Positions 1 to 60,239 are shown, counted from the first letter of the stretch. The stretch is 64,000 nt of DNA from Salvelinus alpinus (GCF_045679555.1 NC_092094.1:15018612-15082611); one strand, 5' to 3'. Notes: generated by a model from the letters alone, not told the origin. Numbers and translations: made by a program.

Positions 1-770
1 ACACTGATCCTCAACACTGGATCTCCCCAGGGGTGCCTGCTCAGTCCCCTCCTGTACTCCCTGTTCACCCACGACTGCATGGCCAGGCACGACTCCAACA
101 CCATCATTAAGTTTGCAGACGACACAACAGTGGTAGGCCTGATCACCGACAACAACGAGACAGCCTATAGGGAGGAGGTGAGAGACCTGGCCATGTGGTG
201 CCAGAATAACAACCTATCCCTCAACGTAACGAAGACTAAGGAGATGATTGTGGACTACAGGAAAAGGAGGACCGGGCATGCCCCCATTCTCATCGACAGG
301 GCTGCAATGGAGCAGGTTGAGAGCTTCAAGTTCCTTGGTGTCCACATCAAAACAAACTAGAATGGTTCAAAGCACACCAAGACAGTCGTGAAGAGGGCAC
401 GACAAAGCCTATTCCCCCTCAGGAAACTAAAAAGATTTGGCATTGTTTCTAAGATCCTCAAAAGGTTCTACAGCTGCAACATCGAGAGCATCCTGACTGG
501 TTGCATCACTGCCTGGTACGGCAATTGCTCGGCCTCCAACCGCAAGGCACTACAGAGGGTAGTGCGTACGGCCCAGTACATCACTGGGGCTAAGCTGCCT
601 GCCATCCAGGAGTAAGGCCCTAAAAATTGTCAAAGACCCCAGCCACCCCAGTCATAGACTGTTCTCTCTACCACCGCATGGCAAGCGGTACCTGAGTGCC
701 AAGTCTAGGACAAAAAGGATTCTCAACAGTTTTTTCCCCCAAGCCATAAGACTCCTGAACAGGTAATCAA
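1..770 (+). mobile_element. 5'-truncated LINE (CR1/L2-like) with reverse transcriptase fragment
   Basis: Reads LILNTGSPQGCLLSPLLYSL then IIKFADDTTVVGLI, which carries the RT catalytic F-A-D-D box, and NLSLNVTKTKEMIVDYRK. After a stop at 358 and a frame change the conserved C-terminal part follows (RARQSLFPLRKLKRFG, CITAWYGNCSASNRKALQRV). It is a dead copy truncated by the window edge. The clade is assigned from general resemblance only. Confidence 0.8.
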
Positions 771-1125
771 ATGGCTACCCGGACTATTTGCATTGTGTGC
801 CCCCCCAACCCCTCTTTTATGTTGCTGCTACTCTCTGTTTATCATATATGCATAGTCACTTTAACTATACATTCATGTAAATACTACTTCAATACCAGTG
901 CTCCCGCACATTGCCTAACCGGGCTATCTGCATTGTGTCCCGCCACCCGCCACCCGCCACCCACCACCCGCCAACCCCTCTTTTACGCTACTGCTACTCT
1001 GTTCATCATATATGCATAGTCACTTTAACCATTTCTACATGTACATACTACCTCAATCAGCCTGACTAACCTGTGTCTGTATGTAGCCTCGCTACTTTTA
1101 TAGCCTCGCTACTGTATATATTTTA

Positions 1126-1470
1126 TGTATGTATTTTAACTGACAGTATTTAATTTAACTAACAGTATGTAATTTAACTGACAGTATGCTGTTTAACTGA
1201 CAATATGTAGTTTAACTGACAGTATGCTGTTTAACTGACAGTATGTAGTTTAACTAACAGTATGTAGTTTAACTGACAGTATGTAGTATAACTGACAGTA
1301 TGTAGTTTAACTGACAGTATGTGATTTAACTGACAGTATGTGATTTAACTGACAGTATGTGATTTAACTGACAGTATGTATTTTAACTGACAGTATGTAG
1401 TTTAACTGACAGTATGTAGTTTAACTGACAGTATGTAGTTTAACTGACAGTATGTAGTTTAGTCTACAGT
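1126..1470. repeat. 19-bp minisatellite
   Basis: About 18 tandem copies of tttaactgacagtatgtag with point variants. Confidence 0.9.
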
Positions 1471-1665
1471 ATGTCTCTCCACACTTCTCAAGGAATGTGT
1501 TAAACAGCGATATTCAACTGGGGGTCTGCAGGGGGTCAACCGGTGATCTGCAGGGTTGTGTGGGAAAAAATAAGAAAATACATTATTTTATTTTATTTAT
1601 TTTATTATTTCAATGTTTTCATGAATATCACTAACAGCAACAGAATAAACAAAATTGTAATTACA

Positions 1666-2114
1666 TGTCACGTTCCTGACCTTATTTCCTTTATTTTGTC
1701 TTTGTTTAGTATGGTCAGGACGTGAGCTGGGTGGGCATTCTATGTTATGTGTTTCTATGTTTAGGTTCATTGTTAATTAGCCTGATATGGTTCTCAATCA
1801 GGGGCAGGTGTTTACGTTTCCTCTGATTGAGAACCATATTAAGGTAGGCTGTTCACACCGTTTGTTTGTGGGTGATTGTTCCTGTGTCAGTGTTTGTGCC
1901 ACACGGGACTGTTTCGTTTGTTAGTTTGTTCCGGTTCGTGCGTTCTTCGTTGTCTGTAAGTTCTCATGTTCATGTTTACGTCGTTTGTTATTTTTGTAAT
2001 TCATCAAGTGTGCTTCGTGTTCGTCTTTCTTTAAATAAATCATTATGTCTTCATACCTCGCTGCATATTGGTCCGATCCATGCTCCTCCTCAGACGAGGA
2101 GAACGAACGTTACA
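1666..2114 (+). mobile_element. solo LTR (TGTCACG family), 449 bp
   Basis: Starts TGTCACGTTCCTGACC, ends CGTTACA, and is flanked by the 5-bp duplication TTACA (1661-1665 and 2115-2119). Contains an internal hairpin followed by a TATA-like site, an AATAAA and a short open frame beginning MSSYLAAYWSDP at its 3' end. Confidence 0.9.
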
Positions 2115-2197
2115 TTACATACCTAGAGTAGAAAATAGGATAATATTTTCTCTCTAATGATGTCAACTTTATTTATTAACTTCTAATATTGAGCTAG

Positions 2198-3180
2198 TTA
2201 CACTCACTGGAGCTAGTTACACTCACTGGAGCTAATTACACTCACTGGAGCTAATTACACTCACTGGAACTAATTACACTCACTGGAGCTAATTACACTC
2301 ACTAGAGCTAGTTACACTCATTGGAACTAGTTACACTCACTGGAACTAGTTACACTCACTGGAGCTAGTTACACTCACTGGAGCTGATTACACTCACTGG
2401 AGCTAATTACACTCACTGGAGCTAATTACACTCACTGGAACTAGTTACACTCACTGGAGCTAGTTACACTCACTGGAGCTGATTACACTCACTGGAGCTA
2501 ATTACACTCCCTGGAGCTAGTTACACTCACTGGAACTAGTTACACTCACTGGAGCGAATTACACTCACTAGAGCTAGTTACACTCACTGGGGCTAATTAC
2601 ACTCACTGGAGCTAATTACACTCACTAGAGCTAGTTACACTCACTGGGGCTAATTACACTCACTGGGGCTAATTACACTCACTGGAGCTAATTACACTCA
2701 CTAGCGCAAATTACACTCACTAGAGCTAATTACAGTCACTGGAGCTAATTACAGTCACTGGAGCTAATTACACTCACTGGAGCTAGTTACTGTCACTGGA
2801 GCTAATTACACTCACTGGAACTAATTACACTCACTGGAGCTAGTTACACTCACTGGAACTAGTTACACTCACTGGCGCTAGTTACACTCACTGGAGCTAA
2901 TTACAGTCACTGGAGCTAATTACAGTCACTGGAGCTAATTACACTCACTGGAGCTAATTACACTCACTGGAGCTAGTTACAATCACTGGAGCTAGTTATA
3001 CTCACTGGCGCTAGTTACACTCACTGGAGCTAATTACACTCACTGGAGTTAATTACACTTACCAGCGCTAATTACACTCACTGGAGTTAATTACACTTAC
3101 TAGCGCTAATTACACTCACTGTAGCTAATTACACTCACTGGAGCTAATTACACTTACTGAAGCTAATTACACTCACTGAA
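2198..3180. repeat. 19-bp minisatellite
   Basis: About 50 copies of gagctaattacactcactg with substitutions (gagctagttac, gaactagttac, gcgctaatt). Unrelated in sequence to the other 19-bp array nearby. Confidence 0.95.
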
Positions 3181-3646
3181 GTATCTGACATAGGCTTAGA
3201 AAAAGCACCTGTGAATAGTTGACCAGTGTGGCAAGTGCCGCTGGCTGCTGGTAAGCTTTCCTGAATTGGACATACATTTTTGCCAACACATGGCTAACCT
3301 TTGTTTAATCAGCTTAACAGCTGCTTTTAGTGAAAATGTGTTTGGAGTTACCTTTCTAGCTAATAGGATATATAAGAGTTTACACTACCTCTTCCAATTA
3401 TAATGTGGGGAGGTCAATATTATTAAAAACTATGTACCAAATCTATTAATTTGAAAATGTTGATTACTTTTCTTTGCCATTATCATTCACCTGATTGTAA
3501 AACAACATGTGTAAAAAAGTTTTTTTGCTAATGTATTATGGGATCCCTGGGTTGCCGATTTGCCTAGGAGGGTTAAAGACCCATGGTGTAAAATATGTAT
3601 TGTAGATTTGTCCTTACATATTTATTTTTGTTTATTTTTGTTGTGG

Positions 3647-3648
<2 letters not shown>
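3181..3648. other. intron 5 sequence, nothing recognised
   Basis: AT-rich non-repetitive intronic DNA before the (TG)n tract upstream of exon 6. Confidence 0.5.

Positions 3649-3730
<82 letters not shown>
3649..3730. repeat. (TG)n microsatellite
   Basis: About 41 TG units upstream of exon 6. Confidence 0.95.
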
Positions 3731-3731
<1 letters not shown>

Positions 3732-3797
3732 CTGTGTACATATACATGTTACTGCGTGTGTCTTCTCTTCATACATTCATGTGTATGTGTGTTTCAG

Positions 3798-50928
<47,131 letters not shown>

Positions 50929-52400
50929 GGAGGAGCACCTGATTAACTGGATGACATTTTGTCTTCTGAAATGCTATTTCTCAATTGAACTTTCCTCGTT
51001 TCCTTGCATCCTCTCTCCTCGACTCCTTTTCAAAACACATTGGAGAAGTAGGCCTGGGAGGAGGGACCTTGGACCTTCTCCTCCAATATGGTTGAGACGG
51101 AGGTAAGGAGATAGTTTGTCTTTTCATACAACTCCTTGCATCCTGAGAAAGAGCTAAGTTCCCTTTAGTGTAGATGATAACAGTGTGAATGTGAGATGTG
51201 GTCCTTATTGGTACAGGTATGGCTCTGTTCAATCAAAAACACCATCCAGGTGTTTCCAGAGGGAGGTTTTGTTGAACTTTAATAACATTGGGATGCCAGT
51301 TTTGTTTGAATATAAACCATACTTTTTGGCCAAGATTGTAAAAAGTATAGGGTCCCTAACCCCAATGGAAAGCTGCCTGTAAATACAGAGTAGGATGAAG
51401 TTGCCCACAGACACTGATCTGAGTTTTGTTTCCCTCTCAATGCTTAAGGTTAGTGCCTCAGGGCAACTTATATTCAAAGCTGTAAATACACAAAACAGGA
51501 ATGAGAATGATGGGTGATGCTATGGACAAGTGATTAACCTGAAGTAGCCTTATTTGTTCCATTTGTATGCACTTTAAAGAAACCTGAGGTACTCTTTAAT
51601 TTTTTCATGGTGGCCTGGCGGGTTAATAGCAAGGAAAATAAATGATCAAATGCAAAAAAAGAAAGAAAAAAGAAACCCGCTTTTTGAAATGTGATTTGTC
51701 AAGCTCGCTCTTTGTTACTGTGGTTACTGGTCAGACTGAATTCTAATTGTGACAATGGCAGATTTTTTTACAGTGTAAATGAAAAAACAAAGCTATTTCT
51801 TATTCATAGGAAAGGGACACACATGTCCAAAAATGTATAAACGACGTGTTTTGTTTTTCCAGAATCAAGAATATTTTGTTTTCAATTGATTATATTTCCA
51901 GTAAAACGATTTTTAAAAAAGTTTGTGAGTGGTCATTGGTAAGACAGTGTTTTTCCTCTGGTCTTGGATACCCTCTAGCCCATTTTATACCTGGTTCTAA
52001 CTTGCGCCATTTGTCCTGATCTTGTCCACATTCTGAAATAATTTGCATAAAGGAAGGGACCAGGATATCTGGTCACAATGCAGACACAGTGGATGGATAA
52101 CCTGAATTTTAAAACCATGTGTTGTAGACACATTTCTGGAAATGTGGGCACAATCAGAATGTAGACAAGATCAGGACATAGGACCCATGTTAGCACCAGG
52201 TATAAACATGGCTTCTGTGTAATTAAGGTGTTTTTTTTTTATTCCATGAATTTCTCCCATTAACATGACCCAAGTTATAGAGAATTACACCTGCGGTCTT
52301 GAAGTAAAGTGTTACTGCTTTCCCTTATAAATAATTTGTGAAGCATCTTGTACTTTATGTATGCTCTATGAAGCCTTGACAAGTTTTGTATTTTAAATTA
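50929..52400 (+). other. cftr: probable cftr 3' UTR
   Basis: Unique-looking AT-rich sequence after the cftr stop, with no long reading frame. An AATAAA lies at 51637-51642. Further AT-rich sequence to about 52400 could be part of a longer UTR. The end cannot be fixed without transcripts. Confidence 0.5.
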
Positions 52401-53414
52401 ACAGTGGAGAGTGGTCTGGTATAAGAAGACAAGAGGTGGAGGACTTGGGGTTGACAGTGCAGTTTTAATGGTTGTGCTTAAAGGAACCAGTACATTTCTT
52501 TAAACTTCAGACAGCTATCATACAGAACACCAAAGATTGACTAAAATATATCCTGTACATAAATCAACAATGGCCATTCAAAATAACACACCCCCCCCCT
52601 CCCAAAATAAATGAATAAAACGTTTAAAAAAAAAAAAAAAACGAACAAAACGTGCTGCTTTGAAATTTATATCGGGCTCCACTTAGAGGTCAAAGGTGAA
52701 TCGAGCCGTGACTCGGATGGAATTCTGGGTAGTTTAAAGTATTTATTTATGGTTCATAGTCAAAAGAAAGAAAATGTCCTGTGTTTGCAATTATCTTTAC
52801 TTATTGCCACATTCCAATCACTTTGAAACAAGTGAAAAATGATTAACCAAATTCTCTTATTATTACAGACATATATACAAGTTTTTTTTTCTTCCACTTA
52901 TCTTTTTGAGTTCTTCACTGTACAAGCTTAATACCACATACACCAATCTATATACCATTAATTTTACTAATTGTTCTTATTTACAAATATTTGGTAAAAC
53001 CTTTATTCATTTCAACAGTACTTAAACCAACCTTGCAACTATTTAAACATAAAACACTTGAATATTCGAAAATACGTAATAGCAAAAAATTTCCTGTTTC
53101 TTTTCTTTCACCCCAAAAGGTAAAACCTGTTTTAAGTACTTATTTTTCTTTTGACATAATTCCCTGCGAATTTCTCTTTTTTTTTTTTTTACTTCTTTCA
53201 ATACTTAAATACTGTATAATATCATAAAACTATGGTCCCCAAGTACACAATTGTTATACAGTGTAACAAGTACGGATAACAAGTACAAATACTAAAAGGT
53301 CGTCATTAACCCTAACTTTACAACATGGAGGGATCAAAGCAGAGTGGAAGGAAGGAAGGAAGGATGGAAGGAAGGAAGGTGAAGGAAGAGGAAAAGATGA
53401 GAAAGGGAGTTCAT
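52401..53414 (-). other. region between the two convergent genes, probable cttnbp2 3' UTR
   Basis: AT-rich DNA after the cttnbp2 stop, with several TTTATT (AATAAA on the - strand, e.g. 53002-53007) and a ggaa-rich stretch at 53345-53390. No coding signal. Confidence 0.45.
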
Positions 53415-53744
53415 CTAGTACTTGGTATGGTTGTTGTTTTCATGCAGGTCTCGGTGTAGGATCCAGATTTCCTTGTGTTGTTGGTTGTTTTCGTCGTTGT
53501 TGTTGTTGTGTCTGGTTGGGGCCTGCCTTGTTTTGCTGCTGCTGCTTGGTTCAATTCTGTTCGCGTTGCAGTTAGTGGTCGTAGTGGGTGTTCGTGGTGC
53601 GGAGGCACTGCTGCTGCTGCTGGCTAGTGGCTGCTGTCCCTTGCTGCTGGAGACAGGGAGCTGGGATATGGGTAGGACGTCGATCGCCTCTTGTTGCAAG
53701 AGGCTGCCTAAGGCAGGGATGGGGGTGGAGTGACGGCTGCCGGT
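53415..53744 (-). pseudogene. cttnbp2: cttnbp2 last exon, coding part
   Basis: Acceptor ..ccccttacag, phase 0. Reads TGSRHSTPIPALGSLLQQEA, then long Ser, Thr and Asn runs, and ends IWILHRDLHENNNHTKY-stop (TAG at 53415-53417). The human protein also ends in a Ser/Asn-rich stretch with a similar W-x-LH motif. This exon is open. Confidence 0.7.
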
Positions 53745-53993
53745 CTGTAAAGGGGTACAGACAGACAGATAAGCAAGAGGGCCTCTTTACCAGTGTTTCC
53801 CAACCCTCTAATGGGGGACCACCAGACAGTTCACATTTCTGTTCTAGACCTGCACTAAGTGAGGTTAATTAGTTGAGTTAGTGCAAGGCTGGAATAAAAG
53901 CCTGTAAAACCATAACCAGTGCATTAGTTCGGTTAAACCTCCTTTTGACCATCTGTCAATACTACAGCCTCTAACCGAATGCACTTTTCTCAC

Positions 53994-54095
53994 CAACTGT
54001 GGTCGAGCGGTTGCTTCATGGTCGGTCCTGCGGCGGGGAGATTGTCCATTTGGAGAGCCAGAGAAGACGATGAAGTCCTCCTTGGACTGAGCAAT
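53994..54095 (-). pseudogene. cttnbp2: cttnbp2 penultimate exon
   Basis: 102 bp, phase 0 at both ends, acceptor ..gtgttgcag, donor gtgaga. Reads IAQSKEDFIVFSGSPNGQSP and then RRRTDHEATARPQL. Open. Confidence 0.72.
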
Positions 54096-54172
54096 CTGCA
54101 ACACATAGAAATACACCCGGCAGAAAAGGTCAACCTCATGGTATGTGTGTGAGAAAGAGAATGATAGAGAAA

Positions 54173-54246
<74 letters not shown>

Positions 54247-54253
54247 ATGGTAC

Positions 54254-54359
54254 CTTGCTGATGTCTGGCTCTGACTTGCTGGAGAACATGATCTGTAACT
54301 CCCTGATCAGATCAGTCTTGTTGTAAGAACACAGACTCACATGGTCCCCATCTACAACA
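54254..54359 (-). pseudogene. cttnbp2: cttnbp2 exon with SSKSEPDISK motif
   Basis: 106 bp, acceptor ..tgattgcag, donor gtacca. Its first base completes a codon from the previous exon. Reads DGDHVSLCSYNKTDLIRELQ and IMFSSKSEPDISK, the best-conserved stretch in this chain. Open. A (GT)n/(GC)n microsatellite abuts the donor and a long 32-bp array abuts the acceptor. Confidence 0.75.
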
Positions 54360-56035
54360 CTGCAATCACACACAATATAGTACAACATCAGCACAATCAC
54401 ACTACAGTACAGTATAATCACACTACAGTACAGGACAACATCAGTACAATCACACTACAGTACAGTATAATCACACTACAGTACAGGACAACATCAGTAC
54501 AATCACACTACAGTACAGGACAACATCAGTACAATCACACACAATATAGTACAACATCAGCACAATCACACTACAGTACAGTATAATCACACTACAGTAC
54601 AGGACAACATCAGTACAATCACACACAATATAGTACAACATCAGCACAATCACACTACAGTACAGTATAATCACACTACAGTACAGGACAACATCAGTAC
54701 AATCACACTACAGTACAGTATAATCACACTACAGTACAGGACAACCTCAGTACAATCACACTACAGTACAGGACAACATCAGTACAATCACACTACAGTA
54801 CAGGACAACATCAGTACAATCACACTACAGTACAGGACAACCTCAGCACAATCACACTACAGTACAGTATAATCACACTACAGTAGAGGACAACATCAGT
54901 ATAATCACACTACAGTACAGGACAACCTCAGCACAATCACACTACAGTACAGTATAATCACACTACAGTAGAGGACAACATCAGTATAATCACACTACAG
55001 TACAGGACAACATCAGCACAATCACACTACAGTACAGTATAATCACACTACAGTACAGGACAACCTCAGTACAATCACACTACGGTACAGTATAATCACA
55101 CTACAGTACAGGACAACATCAGTACAATCACACTACAGTACAGGACAACATCAGTACAATCACACTACAGTACAGTACAGCATCAGTACAATCACACTAC
55201 AGTACAGGACAACATCAGCACAATCACACTACGGTACAGTATAATCACACTACAGTACAGGACAACCTCAGTACAATCACACTACAGTACAGTATAATCA
55301 CACTACAGTAGAGTACAGCATCAGTACAATCACACTACACTACAACATCAGTACAATCACACTACAGTACAACATCAGTACAATCACACTACAGTACAAA
55401 ATCAGTGCAATCACACTACAGTACAACATCCGTACAATCACACACTACAGTACAGGAAAGTACAACATCAGTACAATCACACTACAGTACAACATCAGTA
55501 TAATCACACTACACTACAGTACAGTACAGTACAGTACAATCACACTACAGTACAGTACAGTATAACATCAGTACAATCACACTACAGTACATTACAGTAC
55601 AACATCAGTATAATCACTCTACAGTACAACATCAGTACAATCACACTACAGTATAACATCAGTACAATCACACTACAGTACATTACAGTACAACATCAGT
55701 ATAATCACAGTACAGTACACTACAGTACAACATCAGTACAATCACACTACAGTACAACATCAGTACAAACACACTACAGTACAATCACACTACAGTACAG
55801 GACAACATCAGTACAATCACACTACAGTACAGTACAATCACACTACGGTACAGGACAACATCAGTACAATCACACTACAGTACAAAATCAGTACAATCAC
55901 ACTACAGTACAGTACAACATCAGTACAATCACAGTACAGAACAGTACAACATCAGTACAATAACACTACAGTACAATATCAGTACAATCACACTACAGTA
56001 CAGAATGCTCATCAGTACAGTACAAGATCAGAACA
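54358..56035. repeat. 32-bp composite minisatellite
   Basis: About 60 imperfect units assembled from acaatcacactacagtacag and gacaacatcagt, with many deleted variants. It starts at the acceptor side of the 54254-54359 exon of cttnbp2. Confidence 0.92.
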
Positions 56036-56329
56036 CTACACTACACTGGCCCCTGCTGGATGGTCTCAGCAATACTCCATTCTATCACACATTTGTGACA
56101 CGTTTCAGGATACTATGTGTATGTCACAAGTCACTACCTCAAAAGAGAGGCATTTGAATGCAAACATTTATTTTTTATCAAACTGCGTTTTTGGGCAGAA
56201 ATGCCTTCTGAAACGTGAACTTTCATGTGCCTTAATAACAAACTTGTATTCCTTCCGTAAATACGGATACCATTGTTAAATTAAGAGCCTAGTTGGTTTA
56301 GCAATGGACAAAGTCAGGAACCTTCCCAC

Positions 56330-57345
56330 TAGCCATGATTGGCTGAGATAATTGATGGGCTGGACATGCCGGGAGATGAGTTTGTATTGGTCTGTCATGT
56401 AGAATGCTTCAGTCTATAACATGAGCTGTTCAGTATGTGTTGATAGTCCTTTCTACCGTGTACTTTTTTAACAATAGAACGTTAGCCAATCGAGAACTAC
56501 AAAAGTTTTGCTACTTTTCGCAACAACATCAATGCCCTAAATTTAGTAGGCGATCTCGACAAATCAGTTGCAAAAAGTGATGGGCTACTTTCTGCACATG
56601 CCATGGTCAATGTGAACCGGAGTGACTTGACACAATGCTGGCCAAACAAGTTAAATGGTTCCAGTCTGCGGTGAAGCATTCATCCATGTATACGGGTAAA
56701 AGTTTAGCTACATTTTCAAATATTAGAAGTTTATAATTTTGTCAGAAAGTCATTTTCATTGCAAGTTAAAGCATATGTTAGCTAGCTGGCTACCTAGCTA
56801 ACGTTACGTGTTCGAGCTGTGTAGTAATGTTATTTGAATCAGAAATCCATTTGCATTGCTAATTATAGCCTAATGTTAGCTAGCTAACATTGAACCTAGT
56901 TGGTTAGCTTTAGCTACCTGCAGATTCATACTACAGCTATGACAATGTTTGTATTGGTAGTAGTATGAGATGGGATTATGCCGGTTCATTGTTTAGCTAG
57001 CCAGCTACATGTCTACAACAATAAGCCAAATGATTACATGACCCATCAAGTTAGCCAGGTGTGTCTGGGGGTGATTACAGCCATCTATTGTATTTCATGA
57101 ACATGTGTACATGTCTAGACAATAGTGACCCATCCACCTAGCTAGATGTGGGTGAGGGGTGGTTATAGCATTTCCTTCACATGACCCATCAATTTAGACA
57201 AGTGTGTCTGGTAAGCATCATCTATTTTTTTTAAAATCTGGACACTTTCTGTTTTTGATATTGCTACTATGCAAGTAACCAATTCACTGTACCGTTTACA
57301 CCTTCTGTATCCTGTGTATGTGACAAATAAACGTATATATTATTT
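56330..57345. repeat. probable interspersed repeat, family not determined
   Basis: The stretch around 56480-56680 resembles sequence I associate with dispersed salmonid repeats. The end near 57330 has a LINE-like tail (tgtgacaaataaac). No intact frame. Confidence 0.35.
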
Positions 57346-57945
57346 GATATAGTGTGTTTACCAGAGACGGTAATGTAAAGAACAACATGACCTGCACCAA
57401 AGTCAAAATAGGATATAGACCAAGGACTAGATCAAGTGTATTTTTACCTGGAGTTTATCCTTATTGGAGGCTACTACTTGTACCACTTTAAGTCTTGAAA
57501 TCTTTGGTTGTTTACTAAACTACTGACTCTGTTAAGTACATAACCTCACATGTGAATCCTTAAAGAGATGGGTGGGGTTAAGGCTTAAGAGGGTGTGAAT
57601 GATCCTGAATGGGAGTAGACGAAGAAGAGCTCTCCAGTGAGGTTACAAGTTTATCAACTTTCAAGGCAGAATTACTTTCCCATTGTTCCTCAACTGCAGT
57701 GTATAATATACAATTTTCTAGCTCTGAGTCTCTACTTTTATCCAATATAAAAAACACCATCATTTTGCTACTTAAGACCAAATCTAGGCACTGGTCACAT
57801 TTCATCGAGGCTAGAACACAGCATGCTACATGATATCAATAACATACTAGTGGTTGCATCATATAAACTAATTTTACTGGAAAACAATACTAAATGGATA
57901 CTTCCCAAAAGTGTCAAATGAACGGCTCAGGTTAACATCACTGAC

Positions 57946-57997
57946 CTCGGAGTATTGCCGTTGCTGATGAAGAGGACATCAGTGCTGGACAATGACC
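57946..57997 (-). pseudogene. cttnbp2: cttnbp2 52-bp exon
   Basis: Acceptor ..ttgcctgcag, donor gtcagt. Reads SLSSTDVLFISNGNTP. The phase fits both neighbours: GAA G|GG before it and AG|T after it. Confidence 0.7.
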
Positions 57998-58100
57998 CTG
58001 CAGGCAAGAAAAGGACAACATGAATAATCATTATGGCTATTCAAACTCAAAAGGTAGGGTAAACTTTACAACAGTAGTGAAAAACACTGATTTATCCTAC

Positions 58101-58283
58101 CTTCTCTGAGAGAATCTCCACAGCTCCAGTTGGAGGCGGGGTTTCCCTTCTTTCGTGGGCTGGTATTGGCTCATCTCCACATGCTACTGTCCTACCCCTT
58201 CCTGCTGCCGCCCCCTTTACAAGAGCCAATGGTTGAGAGAGGGAAGGTCCCACCTCGGAACTTCAACAGGTGCCTGTTAATCT
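58101..58283 (-). pseudogene. cttnbp2: cttnbp2 exon with two in-frame stops
   Basis: 183 bp, acceptor ..ccctcctcatcag, donor gtagga. Reads EINRHLLKFRGGTFPLSTIG, SCKGGGSRKG, stop, DSSMWR, stop, ANTSPRKKGNPASNWS, CGDSLREG. The stops are TAG at 58192-58194 and TGA at 58171-58173. Similarity to CTTNBP2 lies on both sides of both stops in one frame, so they are not explained by an exon boundary. Confidence 0.75.
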
Positions 58284-58612
58284 CTGATGAGGAGGGAAAC
58301 ACATGGACATTTAGGACTATTAAACTATTCTCTCTATCCACCTATACAATTACCAATCTACCTTCCTCCCATCATCCATCAATCCAAAATACATAAGACA
58401 AACACAAATTCAATCCAGATGAACACTATAGGGCCAAACCGATCCAAGCAAGCCGAGCTGTACTGAGCTGGCCTCGTAACGCATCCACCATAGTTGCTGG
58501 ACCCGTGCTGGAAAGAACAATGTGAAAAGAAACTATCTGAGCCATTACAGGTCGGGTCGACCCTATAGTGTAATTCAGGCAATAGTGGAGTGTGTACCCA
58601 CTGTGTGTACCC

Positions 58613-58650
58613 ATGCCCTCTGCCACGGAGTGTGCCGTGGCAGAGGGCAT
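58613..58650. repeat. perfect 16-bp inverted duplication
   Basis: atgccctctgccacgg (58613-58628), spacer agtgtg, ccgtggcagagggcat (58635-58650). One arm is the exon end of cttnbp2. Confidence 0.95.
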
Positions 58651-58800
58651 CCCTGCAGGACGGCTTTGTTGACCAGGATACTGAGAGCAGCCTTGACCAC
58701 CGCTCGCTGGCCCGAGCTCAGGCGGCGTTTGCTAGGTGATACCCGGTGTCACCCTGGAGACGATGGCCTACTCCACGTGAAGGACCACCACTATGTTCCA
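58613..58800 (-). pseudogene. cttnbp2: degenerate cttnbp2 exon (SRCLARLW ... GCPLPR)
   Basis: One frame reads SSRCLARLWNIVVVLHVE, then TAG (58768-58770), then [10 protein letters not shown] different frame continues [20 protein letters not shown] and [14 protein letters not shown]. The two halves look like one ancestral exon with a stop and a frame shift. Its 3' end runs into a perfect inverted repeat (58613-58650) in place of a clear donor. Exact exon boundaries are not resolved. Confidence 0.6.
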
Positions 58801-59038
58801 GAGCCGGGCCAGACACCTGGAGGAACACAGATACAGAAATAACAGAATGAAGTCGCCCACAACCACGGATCTTAGTTGTGTCAGTTTTGTGTTTTCTGGC
58901 CCAGATGATGATCCTAGATCTGTTCCTAAGGGAGCAGTGTCTTCCTGTGACTGACCTTGTGGAGCAGCATAATCCAAGATTACTGAACAGAATGAGGCAA
59001 GTATAACTCTAGTTTTATAACAACATTTAGAAATATTA

Positions 59039-59186
<148 letters not shown>

Positions 59187-59187
59187 C

Positions 59188-59267
59188 CAGGAAGATGTAG
59201 TTCTGAAGCAGCTGAAGAGGCATGAGGGATTCCAGGGCCAGCTCATCCAGGCACGACTCTGACAGGC
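59188..59267 (-). pseudogene. cttnbp2: cttnbp2 upstream exon
   Basis: 80 bp, acceptor ..tttcttgacag, donor gtacac. Reads GLSESCLDELALESLMPLQL and LQNYIFL in one open frame, in the order expected for the C-terminal half of the protein. The donor is followed by a (TG)n tract. Confidence 0.65.
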
Positions 59268-59551
59268 CTGTCAAGAAACACAAAAACCGACAGGAAATGA
59301 GCAAATCACAACACACACACACACACACGCATGCAGACACATAGACATATGAACACACACACACACAATTTCAGCTACGCTGTCTCAGTGTCAGAAACTA
59401 GAGGAATCTTCCCTGTGCTGTCAAAACACAGTGTTCTAAGCAGATGAGCCAGCCAGTATTACACAGCAGAAAGAGAAACAGCTAGCTAAAGCTTCCCAGG
59501 CAACGCTACAACACTCTGGCAGTGGGTGGATAGGGGATCAATAAAGACCCG

Positions 59552-59552
<1 letters not shown>

Positions 59553-59616
<64 letters not shown>
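59553..59616. repeat. (CA)n microsatellite
   Basis: About 32 CA units. Confidence 0.95.
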
Positions 59617-59619
<3 letters not shown>

Positions 59620-60239
59620 AACAACAGCACCACACTGTATAAAAAACACACAATACATGCTATACTCAAGCACACACACATATGCATACCGACAATAAAT
59701 ACAGCACAAAAACTTAAACCTCCACATACTGTGTCTAGACAACTTTACTTCAACATTACACATTTACACAGTTGATACTTTAAAGGTTCTGTAAGCACAC
59801 ACACAGAGTGCACCCACCCACGCACCCACTCCCTTAGAGGTGACAACGAAGACAAACCCAAAACCCATCGGGGGTGCTGATCTTCACTGACACAGAAACC
59901 AGACACATTTCTCTAAATATGCCAAACTCTCTCCCTCCCTCCTTCCATATCTCATCCATAATGCATCCCCATTTCCACTGTTCTCTTTCTCTTTCATCCC
60001 ACCCTTCACTACGGATTCCCTCCCTTACTCTCTTGTACTTGTGTTTTGATAAAGCGATTGCTCCAGGAGGATTCCCACAGATGGTTTCCCCTTGACGTGT
60101 TAAACTGAGGACAGACCCCTCCTCCTCTCCATTGTCTGAGCTCAGACAGACTGGATGATCTTTCCCCTGGCTAGACTAGATTTCACTCCGTCGGTTCAGA
60201 CTCTATGTAACGAGTCAATCATTCACTAGTCTCTTGTAA
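59617..60239. other. intergenic or intronic DNA, nothing recognised
   Basis: No convincing exon, repeat or element seen on either strand. Confidence 0.4.

Noticed and set aside
771..1019. Short + strand frame after the LINE
   Set aside because: It falls in the LINE 3' UTR and has no features of a protein.
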